Assembly (NCBI GenBank): GCA_019096195.1
Contig: JAGTXK010000125.1
Coordinates: forward strand, 248,001-312,000
Direction: 5' to 3'
Origin: Boletus sp. NGJ
Lineage: Eukaryota; Basidiomycota; Agaricomycetes; Boletales; Boletaceae
Length of the DNA stretch: 64,000 nt
Shown here: positions 47,501 through 58,130 of the stretch, piece after piece
How the letters are laid out: every line of letters begins with the position of its first letter
Numbering within the stretch: the stretch's first letter is position 1
Position numbers and translations under genes: made by a program
The notes under the pieces: generated by a model
Told to the model about the DNA's origin: nothing
Database searches by the model: none
What the model saw: the letters and a program-made list of their open reading frames with translations, nothing else

Positions 47501-47808
47501 GTGTTATTCCTAACTAAAGGATCACTCTGATTATTACATTCATTGGGTAGGGTGTTGTTCCATCAGCATGTGTAATGTAAGGGTAGTTGGTCACATTGTG
47601 TCCATAACCAACTCAAAACTAGGGGTTTTGTTTCACAACCAATTGTGAAGTTATCACTCATAGATTTCCCTGAATCTATGGTGTTTGCAGGGAATGGAAT
47701 AAATAGATCTTGGTATATAAATCAAACAGTTGGATTTATAATCAGTTACTGAGCTTATACTCAGTTATTTGGTATACTAATCCAACTATCTATTATTAGA
47801 CTCATATA
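47501..47808. other. Intergenic, nothing recognised
   Basis: AT-rich; ends at the TA target of the next transposon. Confidence 0.35.
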
Positions 47809-49381
47809 CAGTAACCTCCAAAACTGTTGCAATGCCTAACCCTAATGTGGTGTGAAATGCCCGTGGGAATTACACTTAGCTTTGGTGGGAATAAACAAAG
47901 TACACACTCTCGGCTACAATCTGGAATTTGGACCATGTGATTTAGGTCAGAGGCTGTGAAATTATGTCCATTTCAAAACAACAATACAATTGCAATAGTT
48001 TTGCATCTCTTAGTAGAGAATGTGCAATCTTGTTGAAATATCATCATAAGTGGCAATTTTTGGTTATACAAACAAAGGTACATACATAAATATTATGTCT
48101 AAATTTGAAATAGTTCACACACTTCTTTATTTCCAACCACATCATCATGAGATCCATCTCTTCTACTCAGAAAAACACCATTCTCTCTATGCTTGATGCT
48201 GGCCAGTCAGCTCATTCTATTGCTGTAATCACTGGTCTCCATGCCTCTACCATATCCAGGCTCCACTCTGAAGAGTGTTCTGAGCTTCAGAAGTCTGTTG
48301 GAGGTCACCCATCCAAGCTTTCTCCTACCAATCTTCATCATGTCATCCATCTCATTTCATCTGGAAAGGTAGAAAATGCTGTCCAGGTGATCAAGGCTCT
48401 CACCAATGTGGTCAACCAACCCCTCTCTACCACCACAGTATGCCAGCACTTAAAAAAAACTGGTATAAAGACTATAGTGAAGTCTAAACCCCCCCTTCTA
48501 TCAGCTAGACATCACAAGGCTCACCTGGACTTTGCCTATGCTCATAAGGACTGGACTATAGAGGACCAGAAGAAGGTAGTATGGTCTGATGAGACTAAAA
48601 TCAATTGCCTAGGGTCAGATGGGCAAAAATGGGTCTGGAAAAAAGCAGGTGAAGGGCTTAATGATAGATTGGTTGAAGAAACCTTGAAGTTTGGAGGAGG
48701 TTCTCTCATGATGTGGGGGTGTATGACTTGGCAGGGAGTTGGCTATGCTATCAAGATTGATAGTAGGATGGATGGAGACCTTTACCTTCAGATTTTGAAG
48801 GATGAGCTGCTGAATACTCTGCAGTATTATGGTCTAGATCCTCCTAACATGATCTTTCAGCAAGACAATGACCCCAAGCATACTTACAAAAAGGTGAAAG
48901 AGTGGCTTGGAGAGCAGGAGTTTGGGACAATGATATGGCCAGCACAGTCTCCTGACCTCAACCCCATTGAACACCTCTGGAGTCACCTCAAAAGAAGGCT
49001 AGCAGATCAAGAACAATCTCCTAGTGGAATTCATGAGCTATGGGAGAGTGTTCAGGTGGAATGGGAGGAGATACCACTCGAGGAGTGTCAGAAGTTAATT
49101 GAAAGCATGCCTAGGAGGGTTGAGGCAGTGCTCAAGGCAAAAGGAAGCTGTACCAAGTACTAATACCCACTTCATACCAAGAGATGCAAAACTGTTGCAA
49201 TTATATTGCTGTTTTGAAATGGACATAACTCCACAGCCTCTGATCCAAATCACATCATCCAGAGGCCGGATTGTAGCCAAGAGTGTGTACTTTGTTTGTT
49301 CCTACCAAAGCGAAGCATAATTCCCACGGGCGTTTCGCACCACATCAGGGTTAGGCATTGCAACAATTTTGAAGGTCACTG
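47809..49381 (+). mobile_element. Tc1-family DNA transposon T3, intact transposase
   Basis: 1573 bp between TA duplicates (47807-47808 and 49382-49383). Inverted repeats of about 230 bp start CAGTAACCTCCAAAACTG on the left and CAGTGACCTTCAAAATTG on the right. The motif TTGCAACA(G)TTTTG recurs about 200 bp inside each end. A different family from T1/T2 and T4. Confidence 0.9.
48147..49163 (+). CDS. Tc1 transposase, 338 aa, uninterrupted
   Basis: A single open frame of normal length for Tc1 (about 340 aa). It starts MRSISSTQKNTILSML with a paired-type helix-turn-helix (TGLHASTISRLH), then GGHPSKLSPTN, VVWSDETKINCLG (Asp 1), FGGGSLMMWGCMT, FQQDNDPKHT (Asp 2) and AQSPDLNPIEHLW (Glu), spacing DD34E. 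It ends SMPRRVEAVLKAKGSCTKY. All catalytic residues are present, with no intron. It moves the element by cut-and-paste into TA sites. The only transposon gene in the window that could still encode a full enzyme, though the inverted repeats are imperfect. Confidence 0.92.
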   Translation: MRSISSTQKNTILSMLDAGQSAHSIAVITGLHASTISRLHSEECSELQKSVGGHPSKLSPTNLHHVIHLISSGKVENAVQVIKALTNVVNQPLSTTTVCQHLKKTGIKTIVKSKPPLLSARHHKAHLDFAYAHKDWTIEDQKKVVWSDETKINCLGSDGQKWVWKKAGEGLNDRLVEETLKFGGGSLMMWGCMTWQGVGYAIKIDSRMDGDLYLQILKDELLNTLQYYGLDPPNMIFQQDNDPKHTYKKVKEWLGEQEFGTMIWPAQSPDLNPIEHLWSHLKRRLADQEQSPSGIHELWESVQVEWEEIPLEECQKLIESMPRRVEAVLKAKGSCTKY

Positions 49382-49682
49382 TATGTATGGGCCCAAGAGG
49401 GGTGAAGTGAGGCCAGACTCATCAGGTATATACAGGCCTGAGTGAGCTCAGGGTGTGGGATATGTACAAGTCCTGAAGGCAATGTGGCTTACAATACTGT
49501 CTTGAAGTGCTTATGGATGTACCCATCCAACACTTACTCGATATTCATTCAAATAGTTGTTTTATCTTATTAACAATATGTAATCCAGTCAGGAGTATTC
49601 AGCCTCAAGAAACCTAACTTCCAGGCAAAAGAATATATGCTATGGCATTATTTGCATTGCTGGTCAATGAACTCTAGCACAT

Positions 49683-50677
49683 CTAAAAAGCATTAGCTGT
49701 TTTTTCAAGAGTTACATCTTGTGCTGAAATGCATCCATAAATGTTTTCCCAGTCAATTGGATGGCCAGACCTATCAGTGGATGCTCCAATGCTAGTTGCC
49801 CAAGCTGCTCCCAACATCCCAATGCTGCTTAAATTGCTCCACCGCCAGCAAACACTTTTGATATTGTCAGAGCTCAGCTGTGAGATCCAATCAAATGACT
49901 TATCAAAGTCAGGAACACCCTCGACATTCACCCCATCACATGCCAGCTGGTCCCACTTGGCACTGTCTTGGGCCTATACTTCACAAAAAGTATCAGTTTG
50001 AAAACTTACAATTGAATGAATATGGCTACAAGTTCAGTCTACAGCTTTCCACAGCATTTTTTGTCTTGCCTGTCAGTTGGCATGTCAGATCTCCAAGTTG
50101 TCCCACTCATTCTGAACTTCCTTGGCTGATGCACACCTCCTCCCACCCAGATCAATTGGGTTTGCCAGCTTATTTGACACAAACAGTGGTGGTGGTGGTG
50201 TTGGAATTCTACTAAATGGAACTAGGTGTGATGAATTGGCATGTGGGATCACAGGGTTTGGCCAGAATGGTGGGGGGGTTAATACATACATTGGCTGATT
50301 TTTAGGAGAGGCAATGTCTTGCAGGGCAAATAGGGGTGGCATTGGGAAGTGCACACCTGTGAATGGATGTTGTTGAAATGGCAGAGGTGTCGGTATGCAT
50401 ATGCCAATGAAGTTGTGGATGGGGTTGGATGGAGGGGAGCTAGGGTCAGCCTTGTTGTGTATATCTATTAAGAATATCAATAACTATCACTTGTGAGAGA
50501 AGATGACTTATCAAAGTCTCTAGCCTTGGGCATGTGGTTGGGTTCACTTTCAGATGATATTGAATGTTCCCCCATAACACTAGATCCACTGGCTGAAAAC
50601 CATGTTATTGTGAGAATATAGGTGATAAAGTGAGCCCAATACCTGAGAGTGTGAATTGAACTAGTTTTTGCATGCAT
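49683..50677 (-). CDS. Pro-rich protein of unknown function
   Basis: The minus strand has an acidic N-terminal exon (VMGEHSISSESEPNHMPKAR), then after an intron near 50480-50500 a Pro-rich exon (FIGICIPTPLPFQQHPFTGV, MPPLFALQDI, RIPTPPPPLF) ending near 50085 with CASAKEVQNEWDNLEI. A last exon follows, 49683-49931 (VPDFDKSFDWISQLSSDNIK, GMLGAAWATSIGAS). Splice sites are plausible but not all fixed. No domain recognised. Divergent from the gene starting at 50880. Confidence 0.4.
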
Positions 50678-50879
50678 GTTTTTGTATAAGAGGGCAACTG
50701 GCTTTCATGCATTGGTGTGGTTGATGTGGTGTGTAGCCGACCTGCTTATAACATAGGAAAGTTGCACAATTGGGGTGGAGCCAAAAGATTTGGCTAACAC
50801 CAACACCATTTCAGTAAAAACAACCCACCACCCATCTCTTCTCCCTCACTTTTCCCCCCCTCCAGTCTGATTCATTGCC
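50678..50879. promoter_or_regulatory. Divergent intergenic region with pyrimidine tract
   Basis: About 200 bp between divergent genes. A CT-rich tract (CTTCTCCCTCACTTTTCCCC) lies just before the plus-strand ATG at 50880, as is common in fungal promoters. Confidence 0.4.
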
Positions 50880-51149
50880 ATGGTTTCAATTGTCCAGTCC
50901 ATTGTCAACAACTCCATTGCCATCATCATTGAAATCCTTCAGACAAAGGTACTGGGACCTATAAACAAGAAGGACGCTTGGGCACAAGCATGGCATGACA
51001 CAATCATTAGGATTAGTGTTTTCCTGGCCCAGCCCATGAGGGCTTGGGGTCTTGGAAATTACAGGCCAAGTCCTAAGCCCCTATAGGCCCTGTAAGGGGC
51101 TTGGTCTCGCCTGAGCCGGGGCTTGCAAGTGGCACAAATCAGTAGCATA

Positions 51150-54100
51150 TTAGTATCGTATGGCAGTCCAGAACATGAGAGTAGTTATAGCCCAGTGAGA
51201 AATGGAACAAACATCATTGCTATATTTATCCTTTCTGTCATTGTTATCCGAGTCTTCAACAATGTTGTTCCAACCTGAGTCAGCAGTGGTCAGCAGTGCA
51301 GATGGTTTGAGACCTTGAATATCAGCAGCTACAGATGGATTCTCATGAAAAAGAAGTTCTTTCTTTGACTGACATTTTATAAACTGCAATGCCTCAACAA
51401 CATCAACTTTGAGGCAATTTCATCACTTGCTAATAGTGATCCCAGCTGATGAAAAAGCACACTCAGAAGAGACTGAAGTAGTCATGATAGAAAATACTGA
51501 CTTAGAAAATGTTAGAGTGAGAAAAATAGTGCTTACACATTGCCATGATATGCACATCAGATGTTGTGGTTTATTCATAATACTCACCAACTTTGGCCAA
51601 TCCAGCTTGAAGGCCATCAGTGAAGTTGAAGTACTTGGTTGAATTTAGCTGTGTTATCCATGTTTTATGAAGTGCTTCTAAAGCAGGTAATGTTGTATGC
51701 AGCACTGGCCCATGTTCTGATGAAAATAAATGCTGTGCTTTTTCAGCATACTGTGAAACATTGAATGTGTATTATATCATGAGAAAGAGAGAGCATATCT
51801 CAAGAAGGGTCAGCAGAAGCCAAACTTGTTTCCTTTTGGAATCTGACAATTTGAGCTCCATTATTTGCAGTGTTTATCAGCACTGCTTTCTTGAAGGCTA
51901 AGATAGTGAATGAAATAATTGACATCCTGCAAAGGATTAAACAACTATATAAGGAAAGTAGGTCAACTGATACATACATCCTTCAGGTCAAGTGCACAAT
52001 GAAGCATTATAAAAGTTGAGGACCACCTAACCTTCATATCAAGCAAGAGTTGCAAGGGGACCATGCATGGCACATGGCCATCATCTGTGCAGGCCAGAAT
52101 ACATTGGAATAGTGCTTTGTGCTGTGCTGAAGAGCATTCCTAAAATACAGATCTGTTACTGGGCAAACATAAAAAGACAAGCATGATCATACAAACCTTC
52201 ACAATAATGGTATGCACAAGACCCACCTTATTTCTATTAAGCCTATCTCGCATGGCCAATAGATCTGTATTCAGTATTGCTATATTGAAATGCTTTGATT
52301 TGCTGTGTGTAGATAGAAAAGCTTGAGTAGCTAGATTTATAATATGCACCATGCATTAGTCTTTCAGTCAAAATATATGAACCACAGCCATCTCTTTACT
52401 GCATCATATGATTTACCAGTTTCAAATGTAACAAGATGTGCAAACTCTTGCATCATTGTGTCATTGTTCCTGGAATTGTCACAAGTCACATAATCAACCT
52501 GGCAGTTGAGCTCATTATCAGGGATTACAGAAATGATTACTGAATACTTATCTTGTGTATAGTGCCAATACATTGGACAACCTTGTACAATGCTTGTCCT
52601 AGATGAATACCATTATGTGTAATGTTGAGCTACACAAAACCAAGAAGAGCAGTCTCCAGAGTCCATATTCCATGTATCGTTTTCCTGATCCATGACCAGG
52701 TCACCACAAAGTAAGCATTAACATTCAAGGCTTATCAGGCATCACAGATTAGATTGATCTGCCCCTTGATGGCATTGGTCTGTTATGCATTAGTCCATAT
52801 AGTTAGCTTGAATGAAACTGGAGCATTTCTGGAAATGGTCATGAAGATCACAAAGATTGGTCTTGAAAAGATCCATGATAGCTTGGTGGATTTGCTTGTG
52901 TATGGGAATTCTGATGTCATTGGTTGCTTGGGAGGCAAGATCAATCATCGCTTGAAAACAGGAATATTTGAATGCATGCAGCAGCTGATCCATCTTGATA
53001 AGCCACCAAATAGAAATTTCATGAAAGGCTAAGTCCAAGTATGGAGTAACTTGTGGCTTGGAAACTAGATGACCATCAAGACTGGCCTATTTACTTGCCA
53101 TTGCCACTTTGGGTCTCTATTTAGTGTTCTCAGATAACATTGAAGTGAAGTTGTTAGCAGTGGCCCATTTGAGATAGTCAGCCTGAGTGAAAGGAACTCG
53201 CAATAGACAAAAGAAAGAAACCTAGACCTAATATCTGAGGCGTTGCTAACTAAAGCAATATGCGACAGAGAGAAAGGCAATTTCAAGGCTAAGGAAAACA
53301 TGGTACTCTATCGGCTACTTATATACTACCAATAGTGGCACACGGACCGTGCTATGCTATGACGTCGTAGGGTACTGGGTATGACATCACAGGAACGAGA
53401 GAATGTTAGTGTCCAATAGCAAAAGGGGGAATAATGGAATGAGATGCGTGTGGTATGCGCATGTAAGTGAAAGGTAGTCCGGAACGCTCTAGGCGTGGCT
53501 GTGTGTGATATGTCTAAGGGGGTTTAATAGATAGGAATGGAGACGAGAGGGGAAATGGAAGAATGATGCGTAAGGCATCGCATAGGGTGATCACTGGATC
53601 TGGTATCGAGACGAGATCGTATCGGGTGATAGATCGGGTCTTATCTAGGTCTAAGGGTTGTGATCTGATGTTCGCCTGATCAGTACTTGGGTTAATCTAG
53701 CGTGGGCTTGATTAGTACTTGTGTAGTGTACCGAGCTCTGCGTCAGGTATGGTCTACAGGGTGACGTGTGTGTAACGAGCGTATACGTGACAAAAGGGTT
53801 CTTGTCATCGTACGGCGTTGTATCACGTGATGTGGCTACCGAGCGCTGCATCAGGTAGGTCCATGGGGGAGGCGTAGTTTATAGGTGTGTGGGCCTTGCT
53901 TGTGGCCGTGAGGCCGGGGGTTTAGCCGTAGGGCTACTTGGTGTCGTAGTGTAACGGATACGACGGGTTACCACTAATGAAAGTGTATGTGGGTGTATGC
54001 GGTCGTGTGGTGTATCGTATGGGGGAGGATACGATGAGTGACTACTCTAGGTGTGTGCGAGGTAAGGCTAGGATGGAGGTTGGTGGGAGTAGGCGAGTGT

Positions 54101-54630
54101 ATCGTCTATAGGTGGTATGAAAGTGTAGGTAGGGGTGCTAATAAATAGGTGATATCGTCTGTGATCGTTTCACTGAGACACAATCAGTAAAACCATTGCA
54201 CTTTGAGTGTATACACTCAAACCTTATGTGCAGCCAACTGATGCCATTGCAAGGTTGTGGCCTCATTGATGAAAAAAAACTGGCTGCTTGTGTAGTTTTC
54301 TATAAAACAGCCAATTAGTAGAAACAATACAAAGAATACCTTACTTACATGCAAGGCATACAATTTCTATATTTTTTTCCATCCTTGCTGAATGAAGGGG
54401 CAAAAGAATTGATCAATATCTTGACTGCAGTCTGCACATGATTTTTTAACTGGGCCAGGCTCATTCATGTCAACTATATCTATGTCCTTGAGTAAACTGT
54501 CAGGTCTCATCTGGTTAGACTCAGCAAGAAGGTGGATGTGGCTGGAATCAATGCTTGATGTAGGTAGTGGGGTGTTATTGGACTTGGACACTTGTATTGT
54601 CCCTTTGTAGTAAATCAGTTTCTGCACTGA
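51150..54630 (-). pseudogene. hAT transposase, broken and split
   Basis: In order from the N-terminus on the minus strand: KKSCADCSQDIDQFF and a BED-finger remnant (NEATTLQWHQLAAH) at 54200-54630. Beyond an insert come FHEISIWWLIKMDQLLHAF and MIDLASQATND (52790-53038), WTLETALLGF (about 52650), VTCDNSRNNDTMMQEF (52364-52573), HIINLATQAFL (52140-52352), then the C-terminal dimerisation motif SVSSECAFSSAG (51423-51617) and VEALQFIKC. Full-length layout of a hAT transposase, but with several stops, frame changes and the insert. Confidence 0.8.
53150..54180 (-). repeat. LTR-like repeat F, copy 2, inside hAT
   Basis: About 1 kb, richer in CpG and TG words than the hAT around it; part is homologous to 37740-38230. 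It separates the BED-finger end from the rest of the hAT transposase. Probably a solo LTR of another family; exact ends and target duplicate not found. Confidence 0.5.
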
Positions 54631-54830
54631 ATCAAAATAATAGAATACATACCTTTTGATGGCCTCTCAATACTCTGGATTTGTGCAGAGTCAGTATTTG
54701 CATCAGATTCTGCAGGTGCACTGTTAGGTGCCTTGCACTTCTTTGTCATGCATGTGGCTGCTTAAACCTCTCTGTGGGTTGTCAGCTCTTGCTCAGCAGC
54801 ATTCTCTGCACATGTGGTATGTGTGGAAGG

Positions 54831-55301
54831 TGTTATGAACCATTCATGGAACACACCACAAGGCTTGGCTGCTTGCAGGTTGTGCGAATCCTGGCTTAAC
54901 GAATAAGGTGGGGAGTCTTAGTCTGTACTGTTCCCAACCACCCTACAATGGCTAGATAGCCAATGCAATGAGTTGTTGGAGGAAAAATACAAGTGGATTA
55001 GACTGGGGATTCCAGTCATTAAAGGTCTACTTTATATAGATATAGAAATGGTGCACAGACCATGCTATGCATGTGATAAATTACTACATATAGTAAGACA
55101 GAAATTAATAGGGCTATGTGAGAAGAATGGTAATTAAAGAGTCATGGATCACATGAGGTATGATGTTATATAATGTTATAGGGCTTGGCTGTATCACATG
55201 ATTGTATCCATGGTCATGTGCACAGTCACATGACTTGTTTAGAAGATAAGTATGATGAAAAGTTTTTAAAAAGTGAAAGTAAAAATATTTATATCATAAC
55301 A
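54831..55301 (-). repeat. Solo LTR of the E1 family, reverse, inside hAT
   Basis: 471 bp, TGTTATGAAC..ATAACA, flanked by GAAGG and AAAGG (one mismatch). AT-rich and more decayed than the E1 LTRs. Confidence 0.8.
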
Positions 55302-56924
55302 AAAGGGGCAGGCACATGCTTGGGATGCTGCTGTTCATCTCCAAGGTTGGCTGTGTCAGACATAAAGTTTAAGCAGTAGAAGGAAATTTTCATTGAGGTG
55401 GAGTTTATACAATTACAACACTGCAGATGGCCAACTCACCATGATACCTTGCCACCATCCAGGCCACGGCCAAGGGGCTCAGCCTGGCCTTGTAAAAATC
55501 TGAGCCAAGCTGTAGGCCCCTGTAGACCAACTCCAAAAGCCTAACTTGGCCAGGCTCATAGGGGCTTGGCCAGGGCTTTGAAGTCTGGTCAGGAAAACAC
55601 TGATTAGAATCAATGCTCAGTTGGTGCATCACAATGCTGCTCGTATTTTGACTTGTTCCACATATTCATTTCCTAGGATATGATTCAGTCTATGGCTGAA
55701 ACCACTGACAATATCCTATATCTAGCTGTGGCTTGCAATATCCAGCTTGCAGGATACCAAAACGACCAGTGGTTAGATTGGAATGCAATATTTCGAGAGG
55801 ACATGGGCTATTGACCCAACCACCCATGGCTTCTCAAACAAGATCTGCCAAGTAGGTTGAATGCAGCTGGCATCCAAGCAGCCTGAGTCACTGTGACCAC
55901 TGCCACAAAAGGTAGCACCTCTGGTCAACCAGTGAATCAGCAGCAGCAGCAAGTCGATCAAGACATTTTGTTGGAAAACACTGACGAAAAGACACAAACA
56001 CTAACCAGTAAGAAGGACAAATGTAAGGCCTGAGCACAGGATGAAGAAAATCCCAAGCCAAGAGGGAAATCCCAACAATGTGTCAAGGGAACTCGCAGAA
56101 CCCAGCAGCCTCAGAGTTATGTGAGAACAGCTGACAAGTCACAGATCTCACAAGAGCAGGAGTCCTCAGACACAGCTCCCCAGGTGGCATGTGATACATG
56201 CAAGCAATATGGCATGAGCTGCACACCAAATCTAGGATGTGCATGCAAGGAGTGCAGGGCCCAGAAGGTTCAGTGCTCATTGGCGAGAAAGTGTGAATGG
56301 TCTGTATCTGGGTGACATTCTTCCCTAGCATAAGCAATGTCAGGTCACTCCTTTCCCAAGGTCAGAGAGAAATAGAGAGGACATTCCCAATCAAGAGTAC
56401 CTGCCGCTCACAGAACTCCTCACTATCCCATGCTGCCACAGTTACATTCCCTGCAAAGTTTAAACCCCAAGCAACTCAGGCAACAGACACTGGGTTCCAA
56501 CTTTCTCAGTCAGGACCAAGTGTGAAAATTAGTCCCTCCAACAAGAAGGCAAAGCAACTTGAGCCAGGCAAAACAAAGCCAAAGGAGCATTCCCTATGTA
56601 TGTTCCATCATAAACATTTTAGATTCCTCTGATCATCTGACCCCACAATGTGTAGTCCTCGATGTGGTTGTGATCACAAAAATCAGCAAGCTAACATGGA
56701 GTAATGAGATTTTGGTCACATCTCCCCAAACACCTTCAGGTGTTCCTCAGACATATGAGGCACTTCTTGAGGCATATAATAACTTAACAACAAGTCACAT
56801 AGGAAGGCCTGTTGACTTTGGCTCACGTTATCAAGGATTTGTGCATGTAGACTAGTGGAGTTTCCATTGAGAAGGTTCATTTCCAATCCCCTCAAGTGCA
56901 ATTCTCCTTTGACCATTCCTCCTA

Positions 56925-58128
56925 CAGTGGCTCAAAAAAGTGTCCCAATGTTTGGCTATTTTGCAAAGACTTGACATTTGCAAAAGAACCAAAAGGTATT
57001 AGCCCTAGCCCTTGCTGGGCCATTGATAGCCCTAATCCTCGCCCTGAAGATGCACCCTTAGTCATATAATTTGGTTGTCATGGCACTGAGATATAGCCAT
57101 ATTAAAGTGACATGTCATTGGGACACTTTTTTGAGCAACATTTCTATTCTTCAATTTAGTACTTTGTATGCCCTCCCTTTGCTTTTATCACTGCCTCTAG
57201 TCTTCTAGGCATACTCTCTATCAATTCTTGACACTCCTCAACCTCTATCTTCCCCCACTCCACTTCAATTCTCTCCCAAAGCTCCCATACTCCTTTTGGT
57301 GGTGTTGTATAGCTATTGAGTTTTTTTTTGAGGATTTGCCAGAGATGTTCAATGGGATTAAGGTCTGGAGATTGTGCTGGCCAGTCAAGAAGCTTGATCC
57401 CTTGAGATTCCAGCCACTCCTTGGCTCTGTGGCTTCTTTTTCTTGACTACAGCCTTGAGAGATGCAGACTTGAGAACATTCCTAACAGTTTGAGCAGAGA
57501 CAGGAGAAGAGAGAGCAGAATTGATGAGATGGGTAGCCTGGACAGCATTTTCAACTTTGCCAGAGGTAATACTAGAGACAATTCTCCTTTTATCAGTAGG
57601 AGAAAGTTTAGAAGGACATCCTAATTTGATGTTTTCCTTGCCTGGGTGGATCTCCTTGATAACCCTGGCCACGGTAGACTTCCCCAGACCAGTTTGGAAT
57701 GATATTTGCCTAGTAGAAAGGCCAGATTCAGAGAGAAAATGAATATTGGCTCTAGCAAAGGAGGGAGTGGATTTCATAATGAAGTAGGGTTGGCTGAATG
57801 GTATCTCTGCTCTTTATACCATTTGGAGTTATGTAAGTGACATAATCAGACAGGGTTGAAGCACAGCATCCATCAGAACCTTATGTTATTTACTAAATGA
57901 TAGTTGATAATATCAGGGTCAAATAAGTGTCCCAATGACATATCCTTTTAATATGGCTATAACTCAGTACCATGACAACCAACTCATATGGCTAAGGGCT
58001 CATCTTCAGGGCAAGGATTAGGGCTATCAATGGCCCAGCAAGGGTTAGGGCTAATACCTTTTGGTTCTTTTGCAAATGTCAAGTCTTTGCAAAATAGTCA
58101 AACATTGAGACACTTTTTTGAGCCACTG
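56925..58128 (-). mobile_element. Tc1-family transposon T4, internally deleted
   Basis: 1204 bp between TA duplicates (56923-56924 and 58129-58130). Inverted repeats of about 200 bp start CAGTGGCTCAAAAAAGTGTC; the motif TTGGGACACTTTTTTGAGC recurs at their inner ends. The outermost bases are shared with T1/T2 but the rest is a separate family. Lies against the LTR of E3. Confidence 0.88.
57156..57777 (-). pseudogene. Tc1 transposase (T4), central deletion
   Basis: Starts MKSTPSFARANIHFLSESGL, keeps the helix-turn-helix and KLGCPSKLSPTDKR up to AVVKKKKP, then jumps to the sequence around SQGIKLLDWPAQSPDLNPIE in another frame, ending GGHTKY. About 390 bases are lost, taking both catalytic Asp residues. 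It could move only with help from an intact relative. Confidence 0.88.
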
Positions 58129-58130
58129 TA

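Larger units (their letters stand above)
51014..55602 (-). mobile_element. hAT-family DNA transposon, 4.6 kb, with nested inserts
   Basis: Ends TAGTGTTTTCCTGG (left) and, reversed, CAGTGTTTTCCTGA (right), flanked by the 8-bp duplicate ATTAGGAT/ATTAGAAT (51006-51013 and 55603-55610), the hAT hallmark. Encodes a minus-strand transposase. Two later inserts lie inside: an LTR-like block (about 53150-54180) and a solo LTR (54831-55301). Confidence 0.88.
50880..56855 (+). pseudogene. Cys-cluster protein gene split by a hAT transposon
   Basis: Exon 1 starts MVSIVQSIVNNSIAIIIEIL and reaches DAWAQAWHDTIIRI, where the hAT element (51014-55602) begins. Coding resumes (55611 on: INAQLVHHNAA), then MIQSMAETTDNILYLAVACN, a Gln run (NQQQQQV), and a Cys cluster at 56185-56270 (CDTCKQYGMSC, CACKECRAQKVQC) spaced like that of the 13991-15290 gene. 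A helical end follows (YEALLEAYNNLTTSHIG), stopping at 56855. TGA codons at 55812, 55884 and 56031 would each be Arg if C had not become T. Looks like a third member of the Cys-cluster family, now dead. Confidence 0.55.
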
